64,000 nt of DNA from Candidatus Epulonipiscium viviparus (GTDB lineage: Bacteria > Bacillota > Clostridia > Lachnospirales > Cellulosilyticaceae), in contig NZ_CP117982.1 in the NCBI RefSeq assembly GCF_030708075.1, forward strand, positions 310,001-374,000, read 5' to 3'. The notes under the pieces are model-generated. The model worked only from the letters and a program-made list of their open reading frames with translations. It searched no databases and had not been told where the DNA came from. The stretch's first letter is position 1, and the number at the start of each line of letters is the position of its first letter. This document shows, piece after piece, positions 46,130-55,408 of this stretch. A program made the position numbers and the translations under genes.

Positions 46130-47017
46130 ATGAAAAAAATGGCAGTCCATAGCGGCACCTTTCACGCAGATGACGTGTTTGCGGTAGCTTTGATGTATGG
46201 AATTTATGACGACTTAGAGGTAGTTAGAACTCGCGACGAAGCCGAACTTAGCACTTGTGATATCATCGCTGATGTTGGAGGAGGTCAATATGATCACCAT
46301 TATGTAAACAAAAAATTGCGTGCTGACGGCATTCCATACTGTGCGTTTGGTCTTCTGTGGCAAGATTTTGGAATCGATTATATAAAAAATAATTTTGAAC
46401 CTCTACCTCAAGAACAATACGAAGAAATTAAAGACCGAATAGCTATCGATTTTATTACTGTAATTGATGCGAATGACAATGGGCTAGATATTGTTCGCTC
46501 TGATTATAAAATTATGACTGTATCTGGAATTATCGATGTATTTATGCCTTTTGACGCAACCCAGGCTGCTGCAACTAAAGGATTTTTTGAGGCTGTTGAA
46601 CTCGCTAAAAAAATCTTATATCATGTGGTAGCAAAAGAAGTTAGATACTTTGGTGATTTCAATTATGTCAAAGAGCAGCTAGCAATTCAGAATCCTAAAG
46701 AAAGCCACATTTTAGTATTAGAAAAACGCGTGAGCTTTAAAAAACCGTTAATTAAACTAGATATTGACATGGACGTATTGTTTGTTGTCTATAAAGATTT
46801 GTCCGATAAATGGATGGTTCAAAATATTCAGTTAACAGAAGATAGCTTTGACGCACGCAAAAATTTGCCAGACAGCTGGGCCGGACTAAACGAAGAAGCC
46901 TTAGACAAAGTTACCGGAATAGATGGATGCGTATTTTGTCATCCTGCTAAATTTTTATGTGGCAACAAAACCAAAGAAGGCGCCCTTGCTATGGCTCGAT
47001 TGGCTGTTGAAGCGTAA
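46130..47017 (+). CDS. MYG1 family protein (DHH-like metal-dependent hydrolase)
   Basis: This 295-residue member of the MYG1 family has a fold related to DHH phosphoesterases; the eukaryotic MYG1 is a 3'-5' RNA exonuclease. Metal-ligand motifs are AVHSGTFHADDVFAVALM, CDIIADVGGGQYDHHYV and later DANDNG. The C-terminal DSWAGLNEEAL and GCVFCHPAKFLCG are family-typical. It starts after ATAGGAGG, 27 bp downstream of mutL, and no terminator is between, so it is probably co-transcribed with the repair genes. Its role in bacteria is not known. Confidence 0.9.
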   Translation: MKKMAVHSGTFHADDVFAVALMYGIYDDLEVVRTRDEAELSTCDIIADVGGGQYDHHYVNKKLRADGIPYCAFGLLWQDFGIDYIKNNFEPLPQEQYEEIKDRIAIDFITVIDANDNGLDIVRSDYKIMTVSGIIDVFMPFDATQAAATKGFFEAVELAKKILYHVVAKEVRYFGDFNYVKEQLAIQNPKESHILVLEKRVSFKKPLIKLDIDMDVLFVVYKDLSDKWMVQNIQLTEDSFDARKNLPDSWAGLNEEALDKVTGIDGCVFCHPAKFLCGNKTKEGALAMARLAVEA

Positions 47018-47021
47018 TTCA

Positions 47022-47062
47022 AAAAAAGACTGTTTCCCAGATTATAGGATTCAGTCTTTTTT
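47022..47062. terminator. Bidirectional terminator between MYG1 and murI
   Basis: The perfect 11-bp arms AAAAAAGACTG and CAGTCTTTTTT enclose a 19-base loop, giving a T-run in both directions between converging genes. Confidence 0.85.
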
Positions 47063-47067
47063 AGAGT

Positions 47068-47871
47068 TTAATACTTTTCAATATCTACTTCTATCACATC
47101 GGGCGTTTTACATCCCAAGAACATTTTTGCCATATCTTGCATCTGTTCTTTGTGATCACTTACATAAAAATGATACGACGGGATTGCTATAGCTTGAATA
47201 TTTTCTTGTAGCAGGTGGAGCCCCATCTGGTATGCCGTCTCATTGGCAGGATTTATCAGTTTGATATGTTTTCCCACCACGGCTTGAATGTCCTCAGATA
47301 ATATAGGATAGTGCGTGCATCCCAATATTAATGTATCTATATCTTCTTCTAACAACTCATTCAGATAAGTTGCTATCACCATTTTTGCAACCTCTGTGTT
47401 TGTCCAGCCATCTTCTACTAGCGGAACAAATAGCGGGCAAGCTTTCGAAAAAATTTGGTATTCTGGATGAATTTCTCTTAGCCGCTCCGCGTATCGACCA
47501 CTTTTGACGGTGCCTTCTGTTCCTATCACACCAATTCGACCATTTTTGGTTGCTCGGCTTGCCATTATAACGCCTGGCCCTACAACCCCTTCTATCATCA
47601 ATTCAGGAAATAACTCCCGCAATTCGATAGCGCAATTTGAGTTTACTGTATTGCAGGCGATGATGATTGCTTTTACATCCTTACTCAATAAAAATCTGAT
47701 TATTTGTGCTGAAAATTTTGTAACCGTTGCTTTCGATTTATTTCCATATGGCACACGTGCTGTATCGCCAAAGTATACTATCGATTCGTTTGTTAATTGC
47801 TTCATAACTTCTTTTACAACTGTCAGCCCTCCAAGGCCAGAGTCAAAAATTCCGATTGGTCTGTTATCCAT
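47068..47871 (-). CDS. murI: Glutamate racemase
   Basis: This 267-residue racemase makes D-glutamate for peptidoglycan. The N-terminus RPIGIFDSGLGGLTVVKEV is typical. The two catalytic cysteines lie in IIACNTVNSN and LILGCTHYPIL. The ATG at 47871 gives the family-typical MDNRPIG start; a GTG three codons upstream (47880), 3 bp after the ddl stop, is the alternative. It is the last gene of a minus-strand operon with ddl and two sulfatases and ends at a bidirectional terminator. Confidence 0.95.
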   Translation of the reverse strand: MDNRPIGIFDSGLGGLTVVKEVMKQLTNESIVYFGDTARVPYGNKSKATVTKFSAQIIRFLLSKDVKAIIIACNTVNSNCAIELRELFPELMIEGVVGPGVIMASRATKNGRIGVIGTEGTVKSGRYAERLREIHPEYQIFSKACPLFVPLVEDGWTNTEVAKMVIATYLNELLEEDIDTLILGCTHYPILSEDIQAVVGKHIKLINPANETAYQMGLHLLQENIQAIAIPSYHFYVSDHKEQMQDMAKMFLGCKTPDVIEVDIEKY

Positions 47872-47883
47872 ATTTGTCACCGC

Positions 47884-48933
47884 TTATAAAGATGCTAAAT
47901 TTATTAATTCTGTAATCAGGTTTTTGATTGAGATCCCAAAATCTTCAAACAGCATCGGGTACATACTAATTTTGGTAAATCCTGGCATTGTATTAATTTC
48001 ATTAAATATCATATCGCCTGTTTCCGTTACAAAAAAATCAACTCGCGATAGCCCTTTTGCATCGACTGCTTTATAAATCTTCTTTGCTGCTTCTCTCAAG
48101 TTTTCTTTAATCTCGTCTGGTAATTCCGCACAGATCACGGTTTTGGATTCTGCGTTATTATATTTGGCATCAAAATCATAAAACTCTGCGGCTGCCAAAA
48201 TTTCACCTACTCCTGAGATTTGTAATTCTTCGTTTCCTAGTACGGCAACTTCAACTTCTCGGCCTATTATCGTTTCCTCGACCAAGATTTTTGCGTCTTC
48301 TTTTGCCGCTACTCTTAGAGCATGTTCTAATTCACGCTTGTTGTGCACCTTATTGATCCCGACAGACGATCCAGCATTTGCTGGCTTTACAAAGTATGGA
48401 TAGCCAAACGTTTCCTCTATTTTGGATACTACTTGATTCATATGTTTTAATTCCGAACTTTTCACTAGTACATACTTTGCTTGTCTTATTCCTGTCTTTT
48501 CAACTGCTATTTTGGTAAATGATTTGTCCATCGATATCGCAGAACTCAAAACTCCGCACCCCACAAATGGCAGCTGCGCTAATGTACACAAGCCTTGGAT
48601 CGTTCCGTCTTCACCATATTTTCCATGCATAATCGGGAATACTTTATTAATTTTGATGTTTACTATGTCTTGCGCATCTCTCAATAGAAGTAATCCATGA
48701 TGAGTAACATCTGGACTCAAAATACAAGGTACACCTTTTTCTTGCCAATTATTTTCCGTAAAATTAAAGTTTGCACCTCTATATAATAACCATTTCCCTT
48801 CTTTTGTGATTCCAACAGGATAAATATCAAAAAGCTCATGATCAATATTTTCATAAATAGTTGTAACAGACTTTAACGATACTTCATGTTCTGAAGATTG
48901 CCCTCCAAAAATTAACAAGATATTTTGCTTCAT
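47884..48933 (-). CDS. ddl: D-alanine-D-alanine ligase
   Basis: This 349-residue ATP-grasp ligase makes the D-Ala-D-Ala dipeptide for peptidoglycan. The start MKQNILLIFGGQSSEHEVSL is typical, followed by the ATP-binding VKPANAGSSVGI. The omega loop FYDFDAKY keeps the Tyr expected for D-Ala-D-Ala rather than D-Ala-D-Lac specificity. The Mg2+ ligands are in FNEINTMPGFT. It is 35 bp after the sulfatase gene and 12 bp before murI, so cell-wall precursor genes are linked to sulfatases in one transcription unit. Confidence 0.95.
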   Translation of the reverse strand: MKQNILLIFGGQSSEHEVSLKSVTTIYENIDHELFDIYPVGITKEGKWLLYRGANFNFTENNWQEKGVPCILSPDVTHHGLLLLRDAQDIVNIKINKVFPIMHGKYGEDGTIQGLCTLAQLPFVGCGVLSSAISMDKSFTKIAVEKTGIRQAKYVLVKSSELKHMNQVVSKIEETFGYPYFVKPANAGSSVGINKVHNKRELEHALRVAAKEDAKILVEETIIGREVEVAVLGNEELQISGVGEILAAAEFYDFDAKYNNAESKTVICAELPDEIKENLREAAKKIYKAVDAKGLSRVDFFVTETGDMIFNEINTMPGFTKISMYPMLFEDFGISIKNLITELINLASL

Positions 48934-48968
48934 AAAAAATGCCCCTTCCTCATATATTTTATAGCTCT

Positions 48969-50510
48969 TTATTTATGATAAGTCTTTTTAAAAAATGTTT
49001 CTTTTTCGTTCCAGTATTTTCCATAATGACACACAAACTCATCTTCGCGCTCCTTCATAAATTCTGTATAGTCGGCGTCTAGTCCATTTTTACGCAAATT
49101 TTCTCGAATGCGTTCGGAGCCTAGTGGAGTTGCTAACGGTGCCACTTCTCTATAGTTATAATACTTTTCATCTAGCCCTTTTTGAACTGCCGGAACTGTA
49201 TCGTGTCCTTCGAGATAAACCTCCCCTTTTGCCATCACCACAAAATCTATTATGTCTGTTAACAATTTGATTTGCAGCTTGAGATATTCTGGCTTATCTG
49301 TTAAATCTTCTCTCTCATTATCAATTTTAAATAGTTCGTATTGCCCACTAAATGGATAGTATGCTAATCGATATTCCTTACTAGAAACCAATTTCATTGA
49401 GTCGCAAAACTCTGTAAATATCACGCTTCGCTGCATCGCCGGCGTATTATACATTTCTATCATAGATCGCGAAAATGCAAACGGCTTATCATCTCCTGCT
49501 ACTTTGATAGCTGTTCCTCCAATGTCTAGGTTGCTAACTAACATATCGCTTCGCACTCCCTTTGGCAACTCCGGTGAATTCGAAATAATCATCGGAATCT
49601 CTAACTGCGCCTTATATGGCATCGCACCCTTTCCAAACATGCTATAGTCGCCTAGCATACATCCATGGTCGGTCGAAAATATAATTATCGTATCTTCGTA
49701 GATGCCCAGCTCTTTCAATTTTGCGACGATCTTGGCTACCTGGATATCTATCAGCTGAACCTTATGCGCGTACGCTACTAATTGGCGTCTGTATGCTTCG
49801 ATGCCTTTAACTTCGGGCGAATTTAATGTTGCCCCACGTCTATACAATGGCACATCACACTTAGGCAAAAACTTTGTGTCTGCTGGATCTGGAGGTTGTA
49901 TTTGGGTAGTCAGCCCGTTATTTGCTGGTACGTCGTATGGCGGATGCGGCCCTTGAAATGAGATCCACGCAAAGACTGGCTTATCTTTTTCGTCTTCTAT
50001 AAATTTTATCGCATTTTCTGCTATCCAAACATCATAGTATTCACTTATATCTGCTCCAAATTTTCCCGATCCATCATGATTATACAGATTTTTTGCTTCT
50101 GGATGGCGCTCAATTATATATTTATAGAAATCGTCTTCTGGCCCCAATCGATTCTCTTCCATTTGCAATGCAATGTCGAAACCCTTTGAATCTTTGCCCG
50201 GCGTATGGTGTAATTTTCCAAATGCCCCTGTTCTATATCCGTTTGCTTTCATTCTCTGCGGCAAATATTCAAGCCCCGGTCTAAATGGAACTTCGTTAGT
50301 CCACACACCATGATCAGATAGGTACGTTCCTGTCATCATTGATGCTCTTCCCGGTGCGCAAACTGGCGACACCGTTGTTGCATGCTCAAACAAAACTCCA
50401 TCTGCTGCTAATTTATCTATATTTGGCGTCTTAATAAACTCACTTCCATAGCAAGATAGGTAGTCGGTACGCAATTGATCACATAAAATCACTACAACAT
50501 TTTTTTTCAT
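48969..50510 (-). CDS. Sulfatase family hydrolase (first of tandem pair)
   Basis: This 513-residue protein of the alkaline phosphatase/sulfatase superfamily has the formylglycine motif CAPGRASMMTG, with the Cys to be converted at residue 51. Metal ligands are DQLRTD near the N-terminus and FSTDHGCMLGDY. The DQLR form resembles choline sulfatase and phosphonate monoester hydrolases, so it may cleave a sulfate or phosphate/phosphonate ester. No signal peptide is seen (it starts MKKNVVVILCDQ), so it is cytoplasmic. In an anaerobe the Cys needs a radical-SAM maturase, not found here. It is closely related to the next gene upstream (26-bp gap). Confidence 0.9.
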   Translation of the reverse strand: MKKNVVVILCDQLRTDYLSCYGSEFIKTPNIDKLAADGVLFEHATTVSPVCAPGRASMMTGTYLSDHGVWTNEVPFRPGLEYLPQRMKANGYRTGAFGKLHHTPGKDSKGFDIALQMEENRLGPEDDFYKYIIERHPEAKNLYNHDGSGKFGADISEYYDVWIAENAIKFIEDEKDKPVFAWISFQGPHPPYDVPANNGLTTQIQPPDPADTKFLPKCDVPLYRRGATLNSPEVKGIEAYRRQLVAYAHKVQLIDIQVAKIVAKLKELGIYEDTIIIFSTDHGCMLGDYSMFGKGAMPYKAQLEIPMIISNSPELPKGVRSDMLVSNLDIGGTAIKVAGDDKPFAFSRSMIEMYNTPAMQRSVIFTEFCDSMKLVSSKEYRLAYYPFSGQYELFKIDNEREDLTDKPEYLKLQIKLLTDIIDFVVMAKGEVYLEGHDTVPAVQKGLDEKYYNYREVAPLATPLGSERIRENLRKNGLDADYTEFMKEREDEFVCHYGKYWNEKETFFKKTYHK

Positions 50511-50536
50511 GATTTCTCTCTCCCACTTTTCAATCT

Positions 50537-52069
50537 TTAATATGTCTTCTTAAAAAATGAATCTCCTGGCCTCCAATACTTTCCGTAGTGAACAACAAAT
50601 TCATCTTCTCGCGCTTTCATAAATTCAGTATAGTCAGCATCTAATCCATGGTCTCTCAGGCTTTGTCGACTTCGTTCTGACCATATTGGAGTTGCTAGTG
50701 GTGCAACCTCTCTATAATTATAATACTTCTCGTCAAGCCCCACCTGCACTGCTGGGACAGTATCATGACCCTCCAAATAGACCTCTCCTTTTGCCATCAC
50801 CACAAAGTCAATTATATCTGATAGCAATTCGATCCGCAATTCTTGTAACTCCGGGTCTAGTGTCAAATCGGTCGTTTCATCGTCTATGGCAAACAGTTCA
50901 TGCTCCTTGCTAAATGGATAGTATGCCAATCTATATTTTTTTGTCGAAACCAATTTCATCGAGTCGCAAAACTCTGTAAATATCACGCTTCGTTGTATTT
51001 CACAATTATTATACATCTCGACAATCGATCGCGAATATCCCAGCGGCTTTGGATCTTCTGCTGCTTTCAGCGCCGTTCCCGCAATGTCTAGGTTGCTCAC
51101 AAGCATGTCGCTTCGTTTCCCCTGTGGCAATGCGTCGGCGTCCACCACTATCATCGGAATTTCTAACTGCGCTTTATATGGCATCGCGCCCTTCTCATAC
51201 ATATCGTAATCCCCCAACATACACCCGTGGTCAGTAGAAAATATAATTACGGTATCTTTATATATGCCCAACTCTTTCAGCTTCGCTATAATTTTTCCCA
51301 CTTCATAGTCAATAATTTGAACTCCCTCTGCGTATCTCGCGCGACGCTCTCTATAGGCCTTCATCCCCAATATACTTGGTGTAGATATATTTGATGCTCT
51401 CCTATATTTGGGAACATTACAGCTTGGCTCGAAGTCTAACATGATAGGATCCGGTGGCGTTAGCACTGTCGATATTCCATTCTCTGCTGGCGCATCATAT
51501 GGCTGGTGCGGCCCCTGAAATGATACCCACGCAAATAACGGCTCATCTTTATGGTCTTCGATAAATTTTACGGCATTGTTGGCAATCCATTCTTCGTAAT
51601 AGTCCTCTAGCCCAAAAGCAAATCGACCATCTTTTTGCGGGCTGATAGTATTTATTTCTGGGTGCCTTCTCTTCAAAAATTTGTAGAAATCATCGTCTGC
51701 TGCCAATCTTCCTTCTTCCATCTGACAAGCAACTGCAAAACCTTTGACGTCTTTGCTCGGCATATGATGAAGCTTTCCAAATGCCCCAGTCACATATCCG
51801 TTTTGGTTCATCCGCTCCGGAATATACTCCAGCCCTGCCTTAAACGGAACGTCGTTGGTCCACACTCCCGTTCCCGAAACGTACTGCCCCGTCATCATAC
51901 ATGCGCGCCCCGGTCCACACACTGGCGATACTGTTGTTGCACGCTCAAATAAAACTCCATCTGCCGCTAGTTGATCGATATTTGGAGTTTTTATAAAATC
52001 ACTTCCGTAACACGATAAAAAATCTGTTCTCAATTGATCACATAAGATTACTACAACATTTTTCTTCAC
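50537..52069 (-). CDS. Sulfatase family hydrolase (second of tandem pair)
   Basis: This 510-residue paralogue of the adjacent sulfatase has the same N-terminus and the formylglycine motif CGPGRACMMTG (Cys51). It shares DQLRTD, FQGPHQPYDAPAENG and FSTDHGCMLGDY. High similarity along the full length shows a tandem gene duplication. The two differ mainly in loops around residues 100-250, which suggests altered substrate choice. It is the first gene of the operon, with its own promoter about 47 bp upstream. Cytoplasmic location implies that the sulfated substrate is imported first. Confidence 0.9.
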   Translation of the reverse strand: MKKNVVVILCDQLRTDFLSCYGSDFIKTPNIDQLAADGVLFERATTVSPVCGPGRACMMTGQYVSGTGVWTNDVPFKAGLEYIPERMNQNGYVTGAFGKLHHMPSKDVKGFAVACQMEEGRLAADDDFYKFLKRRHPEINTISPQKDGRFAFGLEDYYEEWIANNAVKFIEDHKDEPLFAWVSFQGPHQPYDAPAENGISTVLTPPDPIMLDFEPSCNVPKYRRASNISTPSILGMKAYRERRARYAEGVQIIDYEVGKIIAKLKELGIYKDTVIIFSTDHGCMLGDYDMYEKGAMPYKAQLEIPMIVVDADALPQGKRSDMLVSNLDIAGTALKAAEDPKPLGYSRSIVEMYNNCEIQRSVIFTEFCDSMKLVSTKKYRLAYYPFSKEHELFAIDDETTDLTLDPELQELRIELLSDIIDFVVMAKGEVYLEGHDTVPAVQVGLDEKYYNYREVAPLATPIWSERSRQSLRDHGLDADYTEFMKAREDEFVVHYGKYWRPGDSFFKKTY

Positions 52070-52115
52070 AAAAATTACACCTCTTCATCATAAAATAGGT
52101 AAATCCTGTGGAGAT

Positions 52116-52143
52116 ATTTTATCACCATTTCGAAATTATTCAA
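52116..52143 (-). promoter_or_regulatory. Promoter of the sulfatase-ddl-murI operon
   Basis: On the minus strand TTGAAT and TAAAAT are separated by 16 bp. The palindrome ATTTCGAAAT (52127-52136) fills the spacer and could be an operator. Confidence 0.55.
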
Positions 52144-52345
52144 GGCAGTTTTTTATCAAAAGGAAGAAATTGGTGCTAGTAAAATTAAATAGAAAAATGT
52201 ATAATTAATTTTGAATTTTACATATTTGTCAAATTTAGTCTTACAAAAAAAAGAATTTTTTCTTATCATAGTCATATTTTTTTTGACTCAAGGTATACTA
52301 TATCTTGTAGTTTAATTTTTTATCAAATAAGAGGAGATGAAAACG

Positions 52346-54034
52346 ATGAGTAAGCGATTGATACAAAGTCTGGCTCTAACCACACTGTTAACCATGAGCA
52401 CACTGCCCATACAAGCGACCGATATCGTAATACCAGAAATCGAGATATCCGAAATCGCGATACCAGATACCGACACTTCAGAGATTGCGGCTCCTGATAC
52501 AGACACTCCAGAGACTGCGGCTCCAGATACCGACGCTCCAGAGACTGCGGCTCCAGATACCGATGCTCCAGAGACTGCGGCTCCAGATACCGATGCTCCA
52601 GAGACTGCAACTCCAGATACCGATGCTCCAGAAACTGCGGCTCCAGATACAGACACTCCAGATACCGCAATTCCGAATACCGATACTCCAGATACCGCGG
52701 TCCCAAGTACCGATACTCCTGATACCGCCATTCCTGCTACCGATACCCCGGACACTGCCATTCCAAATACCGATACCCCCGACACTGTAATTCCAAATAC
52801 CGATACCCCCGACACCGCAATACCCGAATTAGACATTCCAGAAACTGTGGTTCCAGAATTCGAAATTTCTGGGGCTACAACTTCATCTGCTACTGATGGC
52901 GATGTAACTTCCGATGCGCTTGCAGTTACCGATGACGATGCGAACTCTGATTCATCTGCTACCGATGGCGATGCGAACTCTGATTCATCTGCTAACGATG
53001 GCGATGCAACCTCATCTGCTAACGACGGCGATGCGAACTCATCTGCTAACGATGGCGATGCGAACTCTGATTCATCTGCTAACGATGGCGATACGAACTC
53101 ATCTGCTACCGATGGCGATACAACCTCATCTGCTACTGATGACGATGCGAACTCATCTGCTAACGACGGCGATGCGAACTCATCTGCTAACGATGGCGAT
53201 GCGAACTCTGATTCATCTGCTAACGATGGCGATACAAACTCATCTGCTACCGATGGCGATACAAACTCATCTGCTACTGATGGCGATGCAATCTCATCTG
53301 CTACTGATGGCGATGCAACCTCATCTGCTACTGATGGCGATGCGAACTCCGATTCATCTGCTACTGATGGCGATGTAACTTCCGATGCGCCTGCAGTTAC
53401 CGATGGCGATGCGAACTCTGATTCATCTGCTAACGATGGCGATGTAACTTCCGATGCGCCTGCAGTTTCCGATGGTGATGCGAACTCCGATTCATCTGCT
53501 ACCGATGGCGATACAACCTCATCTGCTACTGATGACGATGCAACCTCATCTGCTACTGACGGCGATGCGAACTCATCTGCTACCGACGGCGATGCAACCT
53601 CATCTGCTAACGATGGCGATGCGAACTCTGATTCATCTGCTACTGATGGCGATGTAACTTCCGATGCGCCTGCAGTTTCCGATGGCGATGCAAACTCATC
53701 TGCTACCGACGACGATGCGAACTCATCTGCTACCGACGACGATGCAAACTCATCTGCTACTGATGACGATGCGAACTCATCTGCTACTGATGGCGATGCA
53801 AACTCATCTGCTACCGACGGCGATGCGAACTCATCTGCTACCGACGGCGATGTAACTTCCGATGCGCCTGCAGTTTCCGATGGTGATGCGAACTCCGATT
53901 CAACTGCTAACGATGGCGATGTAACTTCCGATGCGCCTGCAGTTTCCGATGGTGATGCGAACTCCGATTCATCTGCTACCGATGGCGATGCAACCTCATC
54001 TGCTCCTGATGGCGATGCCACCTCATCTGCTTAA
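52346..54034 (+). CDS. Piece 1: signal peptide and acidic repeat region of the surface protein
   Basis: This piece is 562 residues. The ATG at 52346 follows GAGGAG by 9 bases; an earlier in-frame ATG at 52337 is too close to that site. A clear signal peptide (KRLIQSLALTTLLTMSTLPIQA) comes first. Thirteen 10-residue units like APDTDAPETA follow, then about 38 units built on SSATDGDAN. The frame ends at TAA 54032-54034 only because one extra T at ~54031 interrupts an otherwise regular repeat. The repetitive part is strongly acidic and probably an extended, possibly Ca2+-binding, stalk. Confidence 0.8.
   Translation: MSKRLIQSLALTTLLTMSTLPIQATDIVIPEIEISEIAIPDTDTSEIAAPDTDTPETAAPDTDAPETAAPDTDAPETAAPDTDAPETATPDTDAPETAAPDTDTPDTAIPNTDTPDTAVPSTDTPDTAIPATDTPDTAIPNTDTPDTVIPNTDTPDTAIPELDIPETVVPEFEISGATTSSATDGDVTSDALAVTDDDANSDSSATDGDANSDSSANDGDATSSANDGDANSSANDGDANSDSSANDGDTNSSATDGDTTSSATDDDANSSANDGDANSSANDGDANSDSSANDGDTNSSATDGDTNSSATDGDAISSATDGDATSSATDGDANSDSSATDGDVTSDAPAVTDGDANSDSSANDGDVTSDAPAVSDGDANSDSSATDGDTTSSATDDDATSSATDGDANSSATDGDATSSANDGDANSDSSATDGDVTSDAPAVSDGDANSSATDDDANSSATDDDANSSATDDDANSSATDGDANSSATDGDANSSATDGDVTSDAPAVSDGDANSDSTANDGDVTSDAPAVSDGDANSDSSATDGDATSSAPDGDATSSA
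52460..52849 (+). repeat. Thirteen 30-bp repeats (PDTDAPETA type)
   Basis: There are thirteen consecutive 10-residue units from IPDTDTSEIA to IPELDIPETV. The middle units (APDTDAPETA) are nearly identical and the outer ones diverge, as expected of expansion from the centre. Confidence 0.93.
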
Positions 54035-54546
54035 CGATGGCGATGCGAACTCATCTGCTAACGATGGCGATGTAACCTCATCTGCTAACGATGGCGATGC
54101 AAACTCATCTGCTACCGATGGCGATGCGAACTCTGATTCATCTGCTACTGATGGCGATGTAAACTCATCTGCTACTGATGGCGATGCAAACTCATCTGCT
54201 ACTGATGGCGATGCGAACTCATCTGCTACCGATGGCGATGCAAACTCATCTGCTAACGATGGCGATGCAACCTCATCTGCTAACGATGGCGATGCAACCT
54301 CATCTGCTAACGATGGCGATGCAACCTCATCTGCTAACGATGGCGATGCGAACTCATCTGCTACTGATGGCGATGCAAATTCATCTGCTACTGATGGCGA
54401 TGTAACCTCATCTGCTACCGATGGCGATGCAAATTCATCTGCTACCGACGGCGATGCGAACTCATCTGCTACCGACGGCGATGCGAACTCATCTGCTACT
54501 GATGGCGATGCAAACTCATCTGCTAACGACGGCGATGCGAATTTCG
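52883..54546 (+). repeat. Long 27-bp-period array encoding SSATDGDAN-type units
   Basis: About 57 units of nine residues, with eleven-residue (SDSSATDGDAN) and SDAPAVSDGD variants, are spread over pieces 1 and 2. DNA identity between units is very high. All three + frames and one - frame stay open over long stretches, which creates many false reading frames. Confidence 0.95.
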
Positions 54547-54824
54547 ATGCGCCTGTCATTGGTGTTCCTTCTATTGGTGTTCCTTCTATTGGTGTGCCTT
54601 CCATTGGTGTGCCTTCCATTGGTGTGTTGACTCCTAATGATTCAATTCCTGTAGTTGCCATTCCTGGTGAATTTGATGCCGAGTTCATTCCCGAGTTTTC
54701 GTTCACTCCAACTATTTATCACTTCCTTCAACCGTCTGGCGCACGAACTTTGTTGCCTTTAGAACAACATTTTGGCGATGCAGATTTAAGCACTATGTTT
54801 TTTGATGAGCACTCTGATTGGTAG
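54035..54824 (+). pseudogene. Piece 2: continuation of the acidic repeats and IGVPS segment
   Basis: The repeat pattern continues without a break in the next frame: about 19 more DGDAN-type units, then four IGVPS units, then the non-repetitive stretch TPNDSIPVVAIPGEFDAEF to FFDEHSD. It ends at TAG 54822-54824 after a shift. The segment 54558-54818 is found again in inverted orientation at 57896-58156. In that copy the protein sequence runs on past DEHSD, which shows that this copy is truncated or rearranged at 54819. Confidence 0.75.
54558..54818 (+). repeat. Left copy of a 261-bp inverted repeat (starts with four IGVPS units)
   Basis: This copy matches the reverse complement of 57896-58156 base for base, apart from about two changes in the third IGVPS unit. 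The start holds four 15-bp IGVPS units (54558-54617). Confidence 0.93.
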
Positions 54825-55251
54825 TCGCGACCAATTAGATTACACCAACAAACGCTATATTATAGAAGTAAAAACGATCAATCTAGAAAAACTCTTTGTT
54901 CCAAAGCTTGTGAATCTCGATCTTGAAACTGATAATGCCGTAGAAAAAGTTGAGCTCGCGGTTAACGGCTCCGAATACATTCTCACTGTCCCTAACGAAT
55001 ATGCAGAAGTGGAAAATTTTGGATTAGGACTCACTCTCGATTCAGCGTTTGCAGATGCAGGATATACTGCTACTTTTTATAAGGGTATATTGGCAGCCGA
55101 CGATGTCTTTGATGCTGTAATCGACGATCCAGACATTCACATCAGCAGCGCTATAAAAAATGGCTCCTACAATATTTCTGATTCGTCCGAGCTTACTATT
55201 TTATTAGAACAAGAAGGTGGTTTTAGAACTGTTTTGCATTACTTTTTATAA
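54802..55251 (+). pseudogene. Piece 3: middle domain up to the 169-bp duplication
   Basis: This frame covers SRDQLDYTNKRYIIEVKTIN and on to FYKGILAADDVFDAV. Its ATG is not a true start, because no ribosome site precedes it. It ends at TAA in the first codons of the second copy of the 169-bp duplication. The domain (VEKVELAVNGSEYILTVP) is unfamiliar, and looks beta-rich. Confidence 0.65.
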
Positions 55252-55408
55252 GGGTATATTGGCAGCCGACGATGTCTTTGATGCTGTAATCGACGATCCA
55301 GACGTTCACATCAGCAGCGCTATAAAAAATGGCTCCTACAATATTTCTGATTCGTCCGAGCTTACTATTTTATTAGAACAAGAAGGTGGTTTTAGAACTG
55401 TTTTGCAT
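55071..55408 (+). repeat. 169-bp tandem duplication
   Basis: Copies 55071-55239 and 55240-55408 are adjacent and identical except for one base (A at 55135, G at 55304). The length leaves remainder 1 modulo 3 and breaks the reading frame. Confidence 0.97.

Noticed and set aside
31278-52069. A sulfate-assimilation link joining the sulfatases to the asr operon
   Set aside because: Free sulfate would first need activation and reduction to sulfite; no such genes are in the window and the operons are 11 kb apart.
52312-54021. Long minus-strand open frame (569 codons) of Ala/Ser/Val-rich repeats opposite the surface protein
   Set aside because: It exists only because the 27-bp repeat has no stop in that frame. 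The plus-strand frame has the signal peptide and ribosome site, so this is a shadow.
54023-54706. Minus-strand frame of Ala-Ser-Pro repeats
   Set aside because: It is the antisense of the DGDAN repeats and the IGVPS segment.
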